From contig NZ_JAFYYT010000054.1 of assembly GCF_017549005.1 (NCBI RefSeq), forward strand, positions 1-64,000: a stretch of 64,000 nucleotides of DNA, given 5' to 3'. Each line of letters begins with the position of its first letter. Position 1 is the stretch's first letter. The DNA comes from Ruminococcus sp. GTDB taxonomy: Bacteria > Bacillota > Clostridia > Oscillospirales > Ruminococcaceae. Positions 25,487 to 33,176 of this stretch are shown here, piece by piece. The position numbers were made by a program, and so were the translations under genes. Below the pieces are notes generated by a model. It was not told where the DNA came from. It did no database searches and saw only the letters and a program-made list of their open reading frames with translations.

Positions 25487-26356
25487 TTATCTTCCGCGCT
25501 TCAGCACGGCGGAAATGATACAGAATATGAAGAATACAGTGATATCTGCGGAAACTATGGTGGAGCCCACAGGAGTTTCGGCGAGTATAGAGATTATTAT
25601 GCCGAAAAACGCGCATAGCAGGGATATCACCACAGAGCAGATTATAACGCTGCGGAAGCTCTTGAAGACTCTCATTGCAGAAAGCGCAGGGAAGATTATT
25701 AGAGCCGATATCAGCAGCGAGCCTACGAAGTTCATGGCTATTACGATTATCACCGCAATGACCACCGCAATGAGCAGATTGTACATATCCGAGCGTATTC
25801 CCGTAGCCTTTGCGAAGCTCTCATCGAAAGTAACGGCGAATATCTTATTGTAGAATACAAGGAACACGGTAACGACGATGACCGACATAGCAATGCAGAT
25901 CCACACGTCCGCAGGTTTGAGAGTGAGTATAGCAGTGGAGCCGAAAAGCGTGCTGCACACATCGGCGGTAACGTTTCCCGAAGTTCTGCCGATACCTTTT
26001 CTTGCGGCGATATTCATGAGCATATAGCCGAGAGCGAGAGCTCCCACCGATATCATGGCAACTGCCGCGTCGCCCTTAATCTTTGTGTTGCTGCCTGTTC
26101 TCAGCAGCAGAACTGCCGAAACTATGGTGACAGGCATGATAATGAGCATATTGTTGGTTATCCCTGTCACAGTGGCGACTGCCATTGCGCCGAATGCAAC
26201 GTGTGAAAGACCGTCGCCTATGAACGAGAAACGCTTCATTACAAGTGTAACTCCCAGCAAAGAGGAGCACAGAGCGATAAGAAGTCCCACAATAAGGGCA
26301 TATCTTACCACGGGGAGCTGAAATGACTGATGAAGCTTTGCAAACAGGTCACTCAC
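25487..26356 (-). CDS. ABC-3 metal transporter permease (ZnuB/MntB type)
   Basis: A 289-residue integral membrane protein with about eight or nine helices, of the ABC-3 permease family that moves Zn2+, Mn2+ or Fe2+. The family-typical GLSHVAFGA stretch (coupling region) is at about 35-43. I chose the GTG at 26356, 8 nt after GGGAGG, over the GTG at 26365 that sits nearly on that site. It overlaps the ATPase gene by 8 nt, so the two are translationally coupled. It is the last gene of the binding protein, ATPase, permease operon. Confidence 0.88.
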   Translation of the reverse strand: MSDLFAKLHQSFQLPVVRYALIVGLLIALCSSLLGVTLVMKRFSFIGDGLSHVAFGAMAVATVTGITNNMLIIMPVTIVSAVLLLRTGSNTKIKGDAAVAMISVGALALGYMLMNIAARKGIGRTSGNVTADVCSTLFGSTAILTLKPADVWICIAMSVIVVTVFLVFYNKIFAVTFDESFAKATGIRSDMYNLLIAVVIAVIIVIAMNFVGSLLISALIIFPALSAMRVFKSFRSVIICSVVISLLCAFFGIIISILAETPVGSTIVSADITVFFIFCIISAVLKRGR

Positions 26357-27071
26357 TGTCCTCACCTCCCATTACAGAGATGAACGCCTGACCTATCCTG
26401 CTGGTCATGTAGTCCTCTTTAGTTCCGAAAAACAGCTGTTTTCTGCCGATGTGGAGTATATGCGTGGCGTACCTCACAGCTGCGTTCATATCGTGTGAGA
26501 CCATTATGACGGTGATACCGTCTTTTTTGTTGAGACTGCCGATAAGCTCGTACATCTCGTTTGTAGCTTTCGGGTCGAGACCTGTTACAGGCTCGTCCAG
26601 GAGTATCATCTTCCTTGCCGCACAGAGAGCTCTCGCAAGGAGGACTCTCTGCTGCTGACCGCCCGAAAGCTCGCGGTAGCAGCGCTTTGTGAGGGGCTCT
26701 ATCTCAAGTCTCCTCATCATGTCGTGAGCGAGCTTCTTCTCTTCCTTATTGTAAAAGGGGCGCAGACCGCAGCGGTTCATGCAGCCCGAAAGCACGATCT
26801 CGCGCACCGAGGCAGGGAAGTCTCTTTGTACCATAGTCTGCTGCGGGAGATATCCTATCTCGTTCTTGCCAACTTCTCCGCAGAGCTCGACTTTTCCGTC
26901 AAGGGGCGCTCTCAGACCGAGCAGAGCCTTTATAAGCGTACTTTTTCCCGAGCCGTTCTCGCCGACTATGCAGAGGTAATCGCCGCTGCTCACGGTGAAA
27001 TTCAGACCTTTTGTGATTACGTCGCCCTCGTAGCCGAGAGAAACGTTCTCACATCTAAGCAATGCACCCAT
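26349..27071 (-). CDS. ABC-3 metal transporter ATPase (ZnuC type)
   Basis: A 240-residue ABC ATPase that energises the adjacent permease. Walker A (GENGSGKSTLIKAL, about 37-50), the Q-loop (YLPQQTM), the signature LSGGQQQRVLLARAL, Walker B (KMILLDEPVTGLD) and the switch His (VSHDM) are all present. Its start directly follows the binding-protein stop with no gap, and its end overlaps the permease gene. It acts on the cytoplasmic face of the membrane. Confidence 0.92.
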   Translation of the reverse strand: MGALLRCENVSLGYEGDVITKGLNFTVSSGDYLCIVGENGSGKSTLIKALLGLRAPLDGKVELCGEVGKNEIGYLPQQTMVQRDFPASVREIVLSGCMNRCGLRPFYNKEEKKLAHDMMRRLEIEPLTKRCYRELSGGQQQRVLLARALCAARKMILLDEPVTGLDPKATNEMYELIGSLNKKDGITVIMVSHDMNAAVRYATHILHIGRKQLFFGTKEDYMTSRIGQAFISVMGGEDSE

Positions 27072-28046
27072 TTATCCAAGCACCTTCTTCAGAGTTTCCA
27101 GGTTTTCTTCCATTAACGATAAATATGTAACGCCTGACTCAACGTCCTTCTGAGTTACGGACTGCAGGGAGCTGAGCTTTTCGATAACGGCGTTCTTGCT
27201 ATCTGAGTTGTCGATTATCGACCTTGCGATGGAGTCGTCGGAGTTTTCCAGTATGAACACCGTTCCGAGTTTAAGCTCGTCCAGCTTGCCTGCAAGGGTC
27301 GCAATGGTCTCAAAGCTTGCGTTGGTCTCGGCGGAGCAACCTGCAAAGGCGGCATAGTAGTCGATATCGTAGTCGTCAACAAGATAGCGGAACGGGAAAC
27401 GGTCGCCCACAAGTATAGTCCTTACGTCGGAGCTTTCAGCCATTTCCGTATATTTTCCGTCAAGAGCTTTCAGTTTTTCCTCATATCTGTCAAGATTTGA
27501 GCGGTAAGCGTCTGCATTTGACGGGTCGGCTTCACAAAGGCTTTCGCATATGCTGCTGCAAAGGACTTCTGCGTTTTTCAGCGAGAGCCATATATGCTCG
27601 TCGTATTCGATACCCTCATCGTGTTCCTCGTCCTCGTCGGACTCCATGCCCTCTTTGGTCTCTTCTTCTTTCAGTCTCTGACCGAGAGCGTCAAACAGCC
27701 TTAAAACCTTAATGTCCTTGTTCCTGACATTCCCAATGGCGTCGTCCACCCATGTCTCGGACTCGCCGCCCGAGTAGATAAAAACGTCACAGTCTGAGAT
27801 AGTGAGCATATCCTGAGTACTTGGCTGATAGTTGTGTATATCCACGCCGCTGCCGAGAAGATATGTGATATCGGCGCTGTCAGTGCTGCCTATGATATTC
27901 TTTGTCCAGTCGTATTCGGAGAAGTTGGTGCAGACGATACTGAGCCTGCCGTCGTCGGCCTTGCGGCTTTCCGCACAGCCGCTCAAAGAAGCAGCCGCGA
28001 TAACCGCAGCTGCCATAAAAAATAAAGCTTTTCTAAGCAAATCCAT
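27072..28046 (-). CDS. metal-binding lipoprotein of the ABC-3 transporter (ZnuA-like)
   Basis: A 324-residue cluster A-I substrate-binding lipoprotein. The signal ends in LSGC (Cys24). A flexible Asp/Glu/His-rich loop (about 140-160; MESDEDEEHDEGIEYDEH) precedes YDEHIWLSLKNA, the site of one metal-binding His; such a loop is typical of zinc-binding ZnuA and less so of Mn-binding proteins. The metal is therefore more likely Zn2+. However, the operator at 28071-28087 resembles a Fur box more than a Zur box, which leaves iron or manganese open. It is the first gene of a three-gene operon. Confidence 0.88.
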   Translation of the reverse strand: MDLLRKALFFMAAAVIAAASLSGCAESRKADDGRLSIVCTNFSEYDWTKNIIGSTDSADITYLLGSGVDIHNYQPSTQDMLTISDCDVFIYSGGESETWVDDAIGNVRNKDIKVLRLFDALGQRLKEEETKEGMESDEDEEHDEGIEYDEHIWLSLKNAEVLCSSICESLCEADPSNADAYRSNLDRYEEKLKALDGKYTEMAESSDVRTILVGDRFPFRYLVDDYDIDYYAAFAGCSAETNASFETIATLAGKLDELKLGTVFILENSDDSIARSIIDNSDSKNAVIEKLSSLQSVTQKDVESGVTYLSLMEENLETLKKVLG

Positions 28047-28070
28047 GTCATGAGCTCCTGATATTTGAAT

Positions 28071-28087
28071 TTGATAATCATTTTCAA
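28071..28087 (-). promoter_or_regulatory. Fur-family operator of the metal transporter operon
   Basis: On the minus strand TGAAAAT-G-ATTATCA is a 7-1-7 inverted repeat, one mismatch from the Bacillus Fur consensus TGATAAT-N-ATTATCA. It sits just downstream of the -10 box, over the expected transcription start, where a bound repressor would block transcription. Confidence 0.65.
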
Positions 28088-28092
28088 TTTAT

Positions 28093-28121
28093 ATTATACT
28101 TTATTTAAAAGCTTCTGTCAA
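28093..28121 (-). promoter_or_regulatory. consensus sigma-A promoter of the metal transporter operon
   Basis: On the minus strand TTGACA (28121-28116), a 17-nt spacer and TATAAT (28098-28093): a perfect consensus. Confidence 0.88.
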
Positions 28122-28190
28122 TAGTCATGAGTTAATTTCATATAACTCGGCGGATAAAATGAAAAAACGATGATTTTTTCGGCGATATAC

Positions 28191-28219
28191 TTGACAATGT
28201 GAGTAATTTCATGTATAAT
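28191..28219 (+). promoter_or_regulatory. consensus sigma-A promoter of the 154-aa membrane protein
   Basis: TTGACA (28191-28196), a 17-nt spacer and TATAAT (28214-28219): a perfect consensus. Confidence 0.88.
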
Positions 28220-28252
28220 ATCCTTGTAAATTTGATATAGGGGGGCGGTATT

Positions 28253-28717
28253 ATGCCGAAAAACACAAAAGACAAAGAGCTCGACAAAATGTACAAGGAT
28301 CTCCTTGAGACAAGGAACGGAGCTCGTTCATCATCAAAAAGCGAAGGAAACCGACTGCTTACATTCTTCATAGGACTTCTTCTGCTTGGCGGCGGCCTGT
28401 TCATGATATTCCAGAATATCGTGGTAGAGAGTTCGTGGGGACTTGGCGGATATTTCTTCAGGATAGGCAGTATAGGACTTCCCAACGGACTGATAATGCT
28501 TCCTATAATCGCAGGAATTGCAATGCTTTTCCTTATGGACAGGAAGATATTCGGCTGGGTGGTACTGTCGATAGGAATAGTTATCGTACTTCTCAGCGTA
28601 ATGCTGACCACACATCTGAGATGGCGCAGCACCAATGCTTACGTATTCATAGTCATGTTCGGCATGGTTGCGGCAGGTGGCGGAATGGTTCTCAGAGAGC
28701 TTTTCAGAAAAGACTAA
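28253..28717 (+). CDS. small membrane protein with four predicted helices
   Basis: A 154-residue protein of unknown function. A hydrophilic N-terminus of about 33 residues (KELDKMYKDLLE) is followed by four hydrophobic segments (RLLTFFIGLLLLGGGLFMIF, IMLPIIAGIAMLFLM, IFGWVVLSIGIVIVLLSV, VFIVMFGMVAAGGGMVL). I do not recognise the family. It is transcribed from a perfect-consensus promoter, begins after a GGGGGCGG-type site and ends with a strong terminator, so it is an independent and possibly well expressed unit. Confidence 0.6.
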   Translation: MPKNTKDKELDKMYKDLLETRNGARSSSKSEGNRLLTFFIGLLLLGGGLFMIFQNIVVESSWGLGGYFFRIGSIGLPNGLIMLPIIAGIAMLFLMDRKIFGWVVLSIGIVIVLLSVMLTTHLRWRSTNAYVFIVMFGMVAAGGGMVLRELFRKD

Positions 28718-28721
28718 GAAC

Positions 28722-28753
28722 AAAGGACGTACCTTTCGGGTACGTCCTTTTTA
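28722..28753 (+). terminator. terminator after the 154-aa membrane protein
   Basis: A 12-bp stem AAAGGACGTACC / GGTACGTCCTTT, loop TTTCG, then TT. Confidence 0.8.
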
Positions 28754-28793
28754 ATGCGTAATAAGGTATCGGCTTGCGCCGACGGAGCTGAAC

Positions 28794-28831
28794 TAAAAAC
28801 AGGCAGAAGGAGTTTTTCTTCTGCCTGTTTT
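28794..28831 (-). terminator. terminator of the GH16 gene
   Basis: A 14-bp stem AAAACAGGCAGAAG / CTTCTGCCTGTTTT with an 8-nt loop and T-rich 3' end on the minus strand. Confidence 0.8.
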
Positions 28832-28837
28832 CGCATA

Positions 28838-30262
28838 TTATGTCCATGAGATATTGTAAAGCGTCACTTCATGCGCTCCGAGAGAAGCGGCATTGTCGAT
28901 ATTTCCCAGCTGGAACTTTATATCCGCCGCCATATCGGCTGCAAAGGTGACATCGAAGCTGAAATGCTTCTTCTCTGGAGTTATCTCCACTTTTTCATCG
29001 AGATAGCGCGTGTAGGAGCTGTCCTCGGCAGTGACCACCATATTTCTCGGGACAGTTGAGCTCACATCGAATGAAAGGGTGTGTTTTTCGCCTGCCTTTA
29101 CCTCACGCGAGCGGAGAAGTCCCATAACTGCGTACTCAAGCTCGCCTGCGTTTTTGATATCCACAACGGTACAGCCCTCCTTGTTGACTACGGAAGCCTC
29201 AGCGCCCTCGATATAATTATCGAGGGAAAGGGAAGTCATCTCCGTAGGACTGAAATCAGAGCCTTTTTTCTCATAGACCCTGACGTAGTCGATATCGAAG
29301 TGCTTCTCGCCGTCGGCAAATGTGGCAGGTTCAGCGTAAATACCGTCGATACCGTCGAAGTGACCGCCCACTGCAAGGTTGAGTATCACATAGAAATTCT
29401 GGTCAAAGGGGGCAGGGTAGCTGAAGCCCTCGGAGTACCAGTCCGACTGAGTGCTGTACAGGGCGCCGTCCACGTACCAGCGTATCTCGCCGCGTTCCCA
29501 TTCGATGCTGTAGGTATGCCAGTTCTGAGTACCGTCGCCGTTTTTGAAGATATAGTCGTTGGTGAGGTAGGTATTGTTCGGCCATGCACCGCCGAAGTGT
29601 ATAGTTCCGCAGATCTTGTCGGGAGTGCTGCCCCAGCCTTCCATTATGTCTATCTCGCCTGATGAAGCCCAGCCGCCGTAAGCGCTGTCTTCGGGGAGCA
29701 TCCATATGGCAGGCCACAGTGACTTGCCCGAATCGCACCTTGCGCGGACTTCGATCTTTCCGCCGCACACCGAGAATTTATGCTGAGTATTTATCCTTGC
29801 CGAGGTGTAGTCGTAGCTGCCCTGCTTTTCGTCAACCCAGCTCTCCTTACGGGCGGCAATGGTAAGGATACCGTCCTTTACCGCAGTATTCTGCGATGTA
29901 TAGAACTCCTGCTCGTTGTTGCCCCAGCCGTTGGTTACGTAGTTTCCGCTGTCGTCGAGCTTCCAGTTGCCCAGTTCGTATGACCACTTGCTCTCGTCGA
30001 GCCTGTCGCCGCTGAACTCGTCGCTCCAGATGAGCTCATAGTCATTATCCGCGGAGCGTTCCGTCTCATTACCAAGGAGAAAGCTGCCGAGAACGCGGAG
30101 CTCCTCTGCGGAAGCGCCTTTTTTTCTTGCGCTTACCATGTCGAATATATCAACGATACCGTCACCGTTGAAGTCAGTTTTTGGACTGCCGCCCGCATAT
30201 GCCGGAAATGGCACGGAAGCAAGAAGCAGCGCCGCAGCTGTCAGTATTTTCAAGGCTTTCAT
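28838..30262 (-). CDS. secreted GH16 beta-glucanase with a single-loop N-terminal dockerin remnant
   Basis: A 474-residue extracellular endo-beta-glucanase. A signal peptide (1-23) is followed by one dockerin-type calcium loop (DFNGDGIVDIFD, residues 30-41) and its helix; the expected second loop is absent, with ELRVLGSFLLGN in its place. GH16 (about 75-325) has the catalytic signature GEIDIMEG (E203, D205, E208), with flanking features of laminarinase/lichenase-type beta-1,3(1,4)-glucanases (WPAIWMLP; TIHFGG). The last 110 residues look like a CBM4/9-type beta-sandwich. I chose the ATG at 30262 because GGAGG lies 6 nt upstream and a signal peptide follows at once. A sigma-A promoter lies at 30307-30335. 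Confidence 0.9.
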   Translation of the reverse strand: MKALKILTAAALLLASVPFPAYAGGSPKTDFNGDGIVDIFDMVSARKKGASAEELRVLGSFLLGNETERSADNDYELIWSDEFSGDRLDESKWSYELGNWKLDDSGNYVTNGWGNNEQEFYTSQNTAVKDGILTIAARKESWVDEKQGSYDYTSARINTQHKFSVCGGKIEVRARCDSGKSLWPAIWMLPEDSAYGGWASSGEIDIMEGWGSTPDKICGTIHFGGAWPNNTYLTNDYIFKNGDGTQNWHTYSIEWERGEIRWYVDGALYSTQSDWYSEGFSYPAPFDQNFYVILNLAVGGHFDGIDGIYAEPATFADGEKHFDIDYVRVYEKKGSDFSPTEMTSLSLDNYIEGAEASVVNKEGCTVVDIKNAGELEYAVMGLLRSREVKAGEKHTLSFDVSSTVPRNMVVTAEDSSYTRYLDEKVEITPEKKHFSFDVTFAADMAADIKFQLGNIDNAASLGAHEVTLYNISWT

Positions 30263-30306
30263 GATTACCTCCGTATCTGTAGTGTATTGCCGTGCTTTAC
30301 GACTTA

Positions 30307-30335
30307 ATTTTAGCATTAAAACAGGGCAAAGTCAA
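30307..30335 (-). promoter_or_regulatory. sigma-A promoter of the GH16 gene
   Basis: On the minus strand TTGACT (30335-30330), a 17-nt spacer and TAAAAT (30312-30307). Confidence 0.72.
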
Positions 30336-30428
30336 GAAATATCTCTCTGAACTATGTACAAAATTACTGCTTTTCGTAGCAAAACTAATGAATAAAGACT
30401 GCATTTCGGCGACTTTTTCAAATCATGC

Positions 30429-30457
30429 TTGCAATCGGGCAGACACCGTGATATAAT
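30429..30457 (+). promoter_or_regulatory. sigma-A promoter P1 of the lipoprotein at 30576
   Basis: TTGCAA (30429-30434), a 17-nt spacer and TATAAT (30452-30457). Confidence 0.7.
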
Positions 30458-30501
30458 GTATCGTGTCGCAGGAATGGGATTTCCGGCAAATTTTCGGAAA
30501 T

Positions 30502-30533
30502 ACCCCGAAAAACGGAAAGCTCCTGCGTAAACT
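30502..30533 (+). promoter_or_regulatory. candidate SigI promoter P2 of the lipoprotein at 30576
   Basis: ACCCC (30502-30506), a 19-nt spacer and CGTAAACT (30526-30533), 42 nt before the ATG. Same elements and spacing as upstream of sigI and of the proline-rich protein gene. Confidence 0.75.
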
Positions 30534-30575
30534 ATAGACGTTTGGAATAATAACGATCCTATTGGAGGTCATTTT

Positions 30576-31232
30576 ATGAAGAAAATTGTAACGTCAATAG
30601 CTGTCTGCTCACTTGCGGTATGTGCTTTTGTATCGTGCGGAAGCAAGTCCGAGAGCAAGAAGAAGTCTGCCGACATTGTCGGTAAATGGGCGCTCAGTGG
30701 AGTTGACAATCAGGAAGTCGAAAGCGCGGGACTCATCTTCCATGAAAACGGAAAGGGTTCCATGTATGAGGACGCCTCATCAATGTTCCACTTTGAGGAC
30801 GAGGGCTTCAGCTTGGGCGGTTCTGTAATTTCCAACGATTACGTAAAGGAAGAGGGCGACACCGTTACGGTAGACGTAATGGGCGAGCAGATCCTCGTTA
30901 TGAAGAAGCTTGGCGGCAATGACGGCTACTACGGAAAATACACTCTTGAGGGCGGCAAGCTTTACGACAACTTTGCCGACAGCATGAAGGAGGAGACCGA
31001 AAAGAACGGCAAGCCTCTTGACATCACACTTAATTTTGAAGGTCCTCACAGCGAGCTTATCTTCAACAACATATTCACATATACAATCGACGATAAGAAG
31101 CTCAATATCTCAGGCTCTTCCGCAATATTCAACAGCGACGGAAGCGCTATGTCGGGAGATTACACCATAAAAGGCGACACTCTCACAATCACTGACTCAA
31201 AGAAGACAGACACTCTTACAAGAGTCAAGTAA
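30576..31232 (+). CDS. lipoprotein with GKW motif, candidate SigI target
   Basis: A 218-residue predicted lipoprotein. The signal ends in VSCG (Cys21), followed by a Ser/Lys-rich spacer. The rest is beta-rich with a repeating Gly pattern: VGKWALSGVD at the start, GKYTLEGGKLYDN in the middle and SGDYTIKGDTLTITD near the end. This resembles lipocalin-like domains of small Firmicute lipoproteins; the ligand is unknown. TTGGAGG precedes the ATG by 8 nt. Two promoters precede it, one sigma-A and one SigI-like, which suggests basal expression plus induction by the SigI/RsgI signal. A strong terminator follows. Confidence 0.75.
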   Translation: MKKIVTSIAVCSLAVCAFVSCGSKSESKKKSADIVGKWALSGVDNQEVESAGLIFHENGKGSMYEDASSMFHFEDEGFSLGGSVISNDYVKEEGDTVTVDVMGEQILVMKKLGGNDGYYGKYTLEGGKLYDNFADSMKEETEKNGKPLDITLNFEGPHSELIFNNIFTYTIDDKKLNISGSSAIFNSDGSAMSGDYTIKGDTLTITDSKKTDTLTRVK

Positions 31233-31242
31233 TCATACATCA

Positions 31243-31281
31243 AAAAAACAGGCAGATACGTACAGGTATCTGCCTGTTTTG
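31243..31281 (+). terminator. terminator of the SigI-target lipoprotein gene
   Basis: A 15-bp stem AAAACAGGCAGATAC / GTATCTGCCTGTTTT with a 6-nt loop. Confidence 0.8.
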
Positions 31282-31288
31282 CTGTAGC

Positions 31289-31328
31289 GGAAAAAAGCAG
31301 GCTGAAGAAGGCGCTCTTCTTCAGCCTG
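31289..31328 (-). terminator. terminator of the flavodoxin/MetY operon
   Basis: A 13-bp stem CAGGCTGAAGAAG / CTTCTTCAGCCTG with a 5-nt loop, then CTTTTTT on the minus strand. Confidence 0.82.
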
Positions 31329-31335
31329 TTCTGAA

Positions 31336-31866
31336 TTATCCTTTAATATAAGCCACAATAGGCTCGATATACTTTTTATCGCTGAAGTCGCAGGACGAGG
31401 CGACGTGTTCTATCATAGCCTTGTCGGTTTCGGACTTGTTCTTCTTGCCCTTGAGCATAGCCGCAAAGGTCTTCATGAGCATTTTCGAGCCGAAGGACAT
31501 CTTTTCGTAGCAAAGGCCGCCTACGCAGTAGAAAGCTTTTGCGACCTTCTTCTGCTCGTCGGTGAGCGTTTTGTCGAGAATGCCCTGTATTCCCGAGTAC
31601 TCGGCAGGACTTGCTCCCACGCCGAATATAGCCAGCTTTTTGCCCTTCCACTTGTCAAGTCTCGAGGTGAACCAGTCGGCCTTTGCGATCTTTTCCATAG
31701 ACAGCCAGCTGCCGAAGATTATGGCGTCGAAGTCATTGAAGAAGCTGTCCTCCTTTTTGGAGGCTTCCTTCATGGTAATAGTCGTGCCGCCGAGAGCTTC
31801 GGCAAGCCATTCGGCATATTTCTGCGTGAAGCCCGTCTGCGAGAAGTATACTATCAGAGTTTTCAT
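31336..31866 (-). CDS. flavodoxin-domain protein
   Basis: A 176-residue cytoplasmic FMN-binding electron-transfer protein. The N-terminal phosphate-binding loop YFSQTGFTQKYAEWLA is typical of flavodoxins, followed by a flavin-contact loop (FGSWLSMEKIAKADWF) and an IFGVGASP strand. The extra C-terminal region (KMSFGSKMLMKTF) suggests the HemG/flavodoxin_5 side of the family rather than classical short-chain flavodoxin. It follows metY by 14 nt on the same strand, so it is probably co-transcribed with metY; a direct biochemical link is not evident. Confidence 0.85.
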   Translation of the reverse strand: MKTLIVYFSQTGFTQKYAEWLAEALGGTTITMKEASKKEDSFFNDFDAIIFGSWLSMEKIAKADWFTSRLDKWKGKKLAIFGVGASPAEYSGIQGILDKTLTDEQKKVAKAFYCVGGLCYEKMSFGSKMLMKTFAAMLKGKKNKSETDKAMIEHVASSCDFSDKKYIEPIVAYIKG

Positions 31867-31880
31867 TGTTTATCACCTGT

Positions 31881-33146
31881 TCAGATAGCTGCGAAAGCCT
31901 GCTTGAGGTCGTCGAGGATATCGTCGATATTTTCAAGGCCAACGGAAAGTCTGATAAGACCGCCGTTTATGCCGCAGGCAACGAGCTGCTCGTCTGTGAG
32001 CTGACGGTGAGTTGCACTTGCAGGGTGGAGCACACAGGTGCGGATATCTGCAACGTGTACTTCATTGGAAGCAAGCTTGAGTGAATCCATGAACTTGATA
32101 GCGGTATTTCTGCCGCCCTTGATGATGAACGAGATAACGCCGCTTGTACCGCCGGGGAGGTACTTCTTTGCGAGCTCGTGGTACTTGTTTCCGGCAAGAC
32201 CGGGGTAATTTACAGACTCTACCTTATCGTTTGCCTCGAGGAACTCAGCAACGGTCTTAGCGTTCTCGCAGTGCTGCTTCATACGGATAGGAAGTGTCTC
32301 AAGGCCGAGATTGAGGTAGAATGCGGACTGAGCTGAAGGATAGCAGCCGAAGTCTCTCATGAGCTGCATTCTTGCCTTGATGATGTAAGCAGCCTTGCCG
32401 TAAGCCTTTGTGTAGACAGTGCCGTGGTAGCTTTCATCGGGCTCTGTGAACTCGGGGAACTTGCCGTTTGTCCAGTCGAAATTGCCCGAATCAACGATAA
32501 CACCGCCGCCCTGAACAGCATGACCGTCCATGTACTTTGTGGTGGAGTGGATAACTATATCGGCTCCGTACTCGAAAGGTCTGCAAAGGATAGGGGTAGG
32601 GAATGTATTGTCGATGATGAGCGGAACGCCGTTCTTGTGAGCGATATTTGCGAACTTTTCTATATCGAATACAGAAAGTGCTGGATTTGCGAGAGTTTCG
32701 CCGAAAACAGCCTTGGTGTTCGGCTTGAAAGCAGCCTGTATCTCTTCCTCCGGGGCGTCGGCGTCAACGAAAATGCACTCGATGCCAAGCTTCTTGAGGG
32801 TGAAAGCGAAGAGATTAACGGTACCGCCGTAGATAGTGGCTGCCGATATGAAGCTGTCGCCTGCCTTGAGGATATTGAGCAGTGAAAGAAGCGAAGCTGC
32901 CTGACCGCTGGAGGTACACATAGCTCCGACGCCGCCCTCGAGGGCATTGATCTTTTCCTCAACTGCCATAACGGTGGGGTTCTCAAAGCGTGAGTAGATA
33001 AGGCTCTTTGTAGGATCATCGAATACAGCGGCAACGTCGTCTGTTGAGTCGTATACGTAGGTAGTGCTCTGAACAATAGGCACTACTCTCGGCTCTGTAT
33101 TCTTTGGGGTGTAGCCTGCGTGCAGGCATTTTGTTTCGATTTTCAT
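31881..33146 (-). CDS. metY: O-acetylhomoserine sulfhydrylase
   Basis: A 421-residue PLP enzyme of the Cys/Met metabolism family. It makes homocysteine from O-acetylhomoserine and sulfide, or related substrates. The PLP lysine is K204 in HSTTKYMDGH; TSSGQAA (phosphate cup), YGGT and the IDNTFPTP motif are also present. The length of about 420 residues and the N-terminal ETKCLHAGY are typical of MetY rather than the shorter MetB/MetC. It lies between an HD-domain gene upstream (30 nt) and a flavodoxin gene downstream (14 nt), apparently one operon. No SAM riboswitch or T-box is visible in the leader. Confidence 0.92.
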   Translation of the reverse strand: MKIETKCLHAGYTPKNTEPRVVPIVQSTTYVYDSTDDVAAVFDDPTKSLIYSRFENPTVMAVEEKINALEGGVGAMCTSSGQAASLLSLLNILKAGDSFISAATIYGGTVNLFAFTLKKLGIECIFVDADAPEEEIQAAFKPNTKAVFGETLANPALSVFDIEKFANIAHKNGVPLIIDNTFPTPILCRPFEYGADIVIHSTTKYMDGHAVQGGGVIVDSGNFDWTNGKFPEFTEPDESYHGTVYTKAYGKAAYIIKARMQLMRDFGCYPSAQSAFYLNLGLETLPIRMKQHCENAKTVAEFLEANDKVESVNYPGLAGNKYHELAKKYLPGGTSGVISFIIKGGRNTAIKFMDSLKLASNEVHVADIRTCVLHPASATHRQLTDEQLVACGINGGLIRLSVGLENIDDILDDLKQAFAAI

Positions 33147-33176
33147 TATAGTGTGACCTCCGTCGTAAAATATATG

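Noticed and set aside
31881-33176. SAM riboswitch or Met T-box for metY
   Set aside because: metY starts 30 nt after the HD gene, and neither that gap nor the HD leader has the relevant conserved elements.
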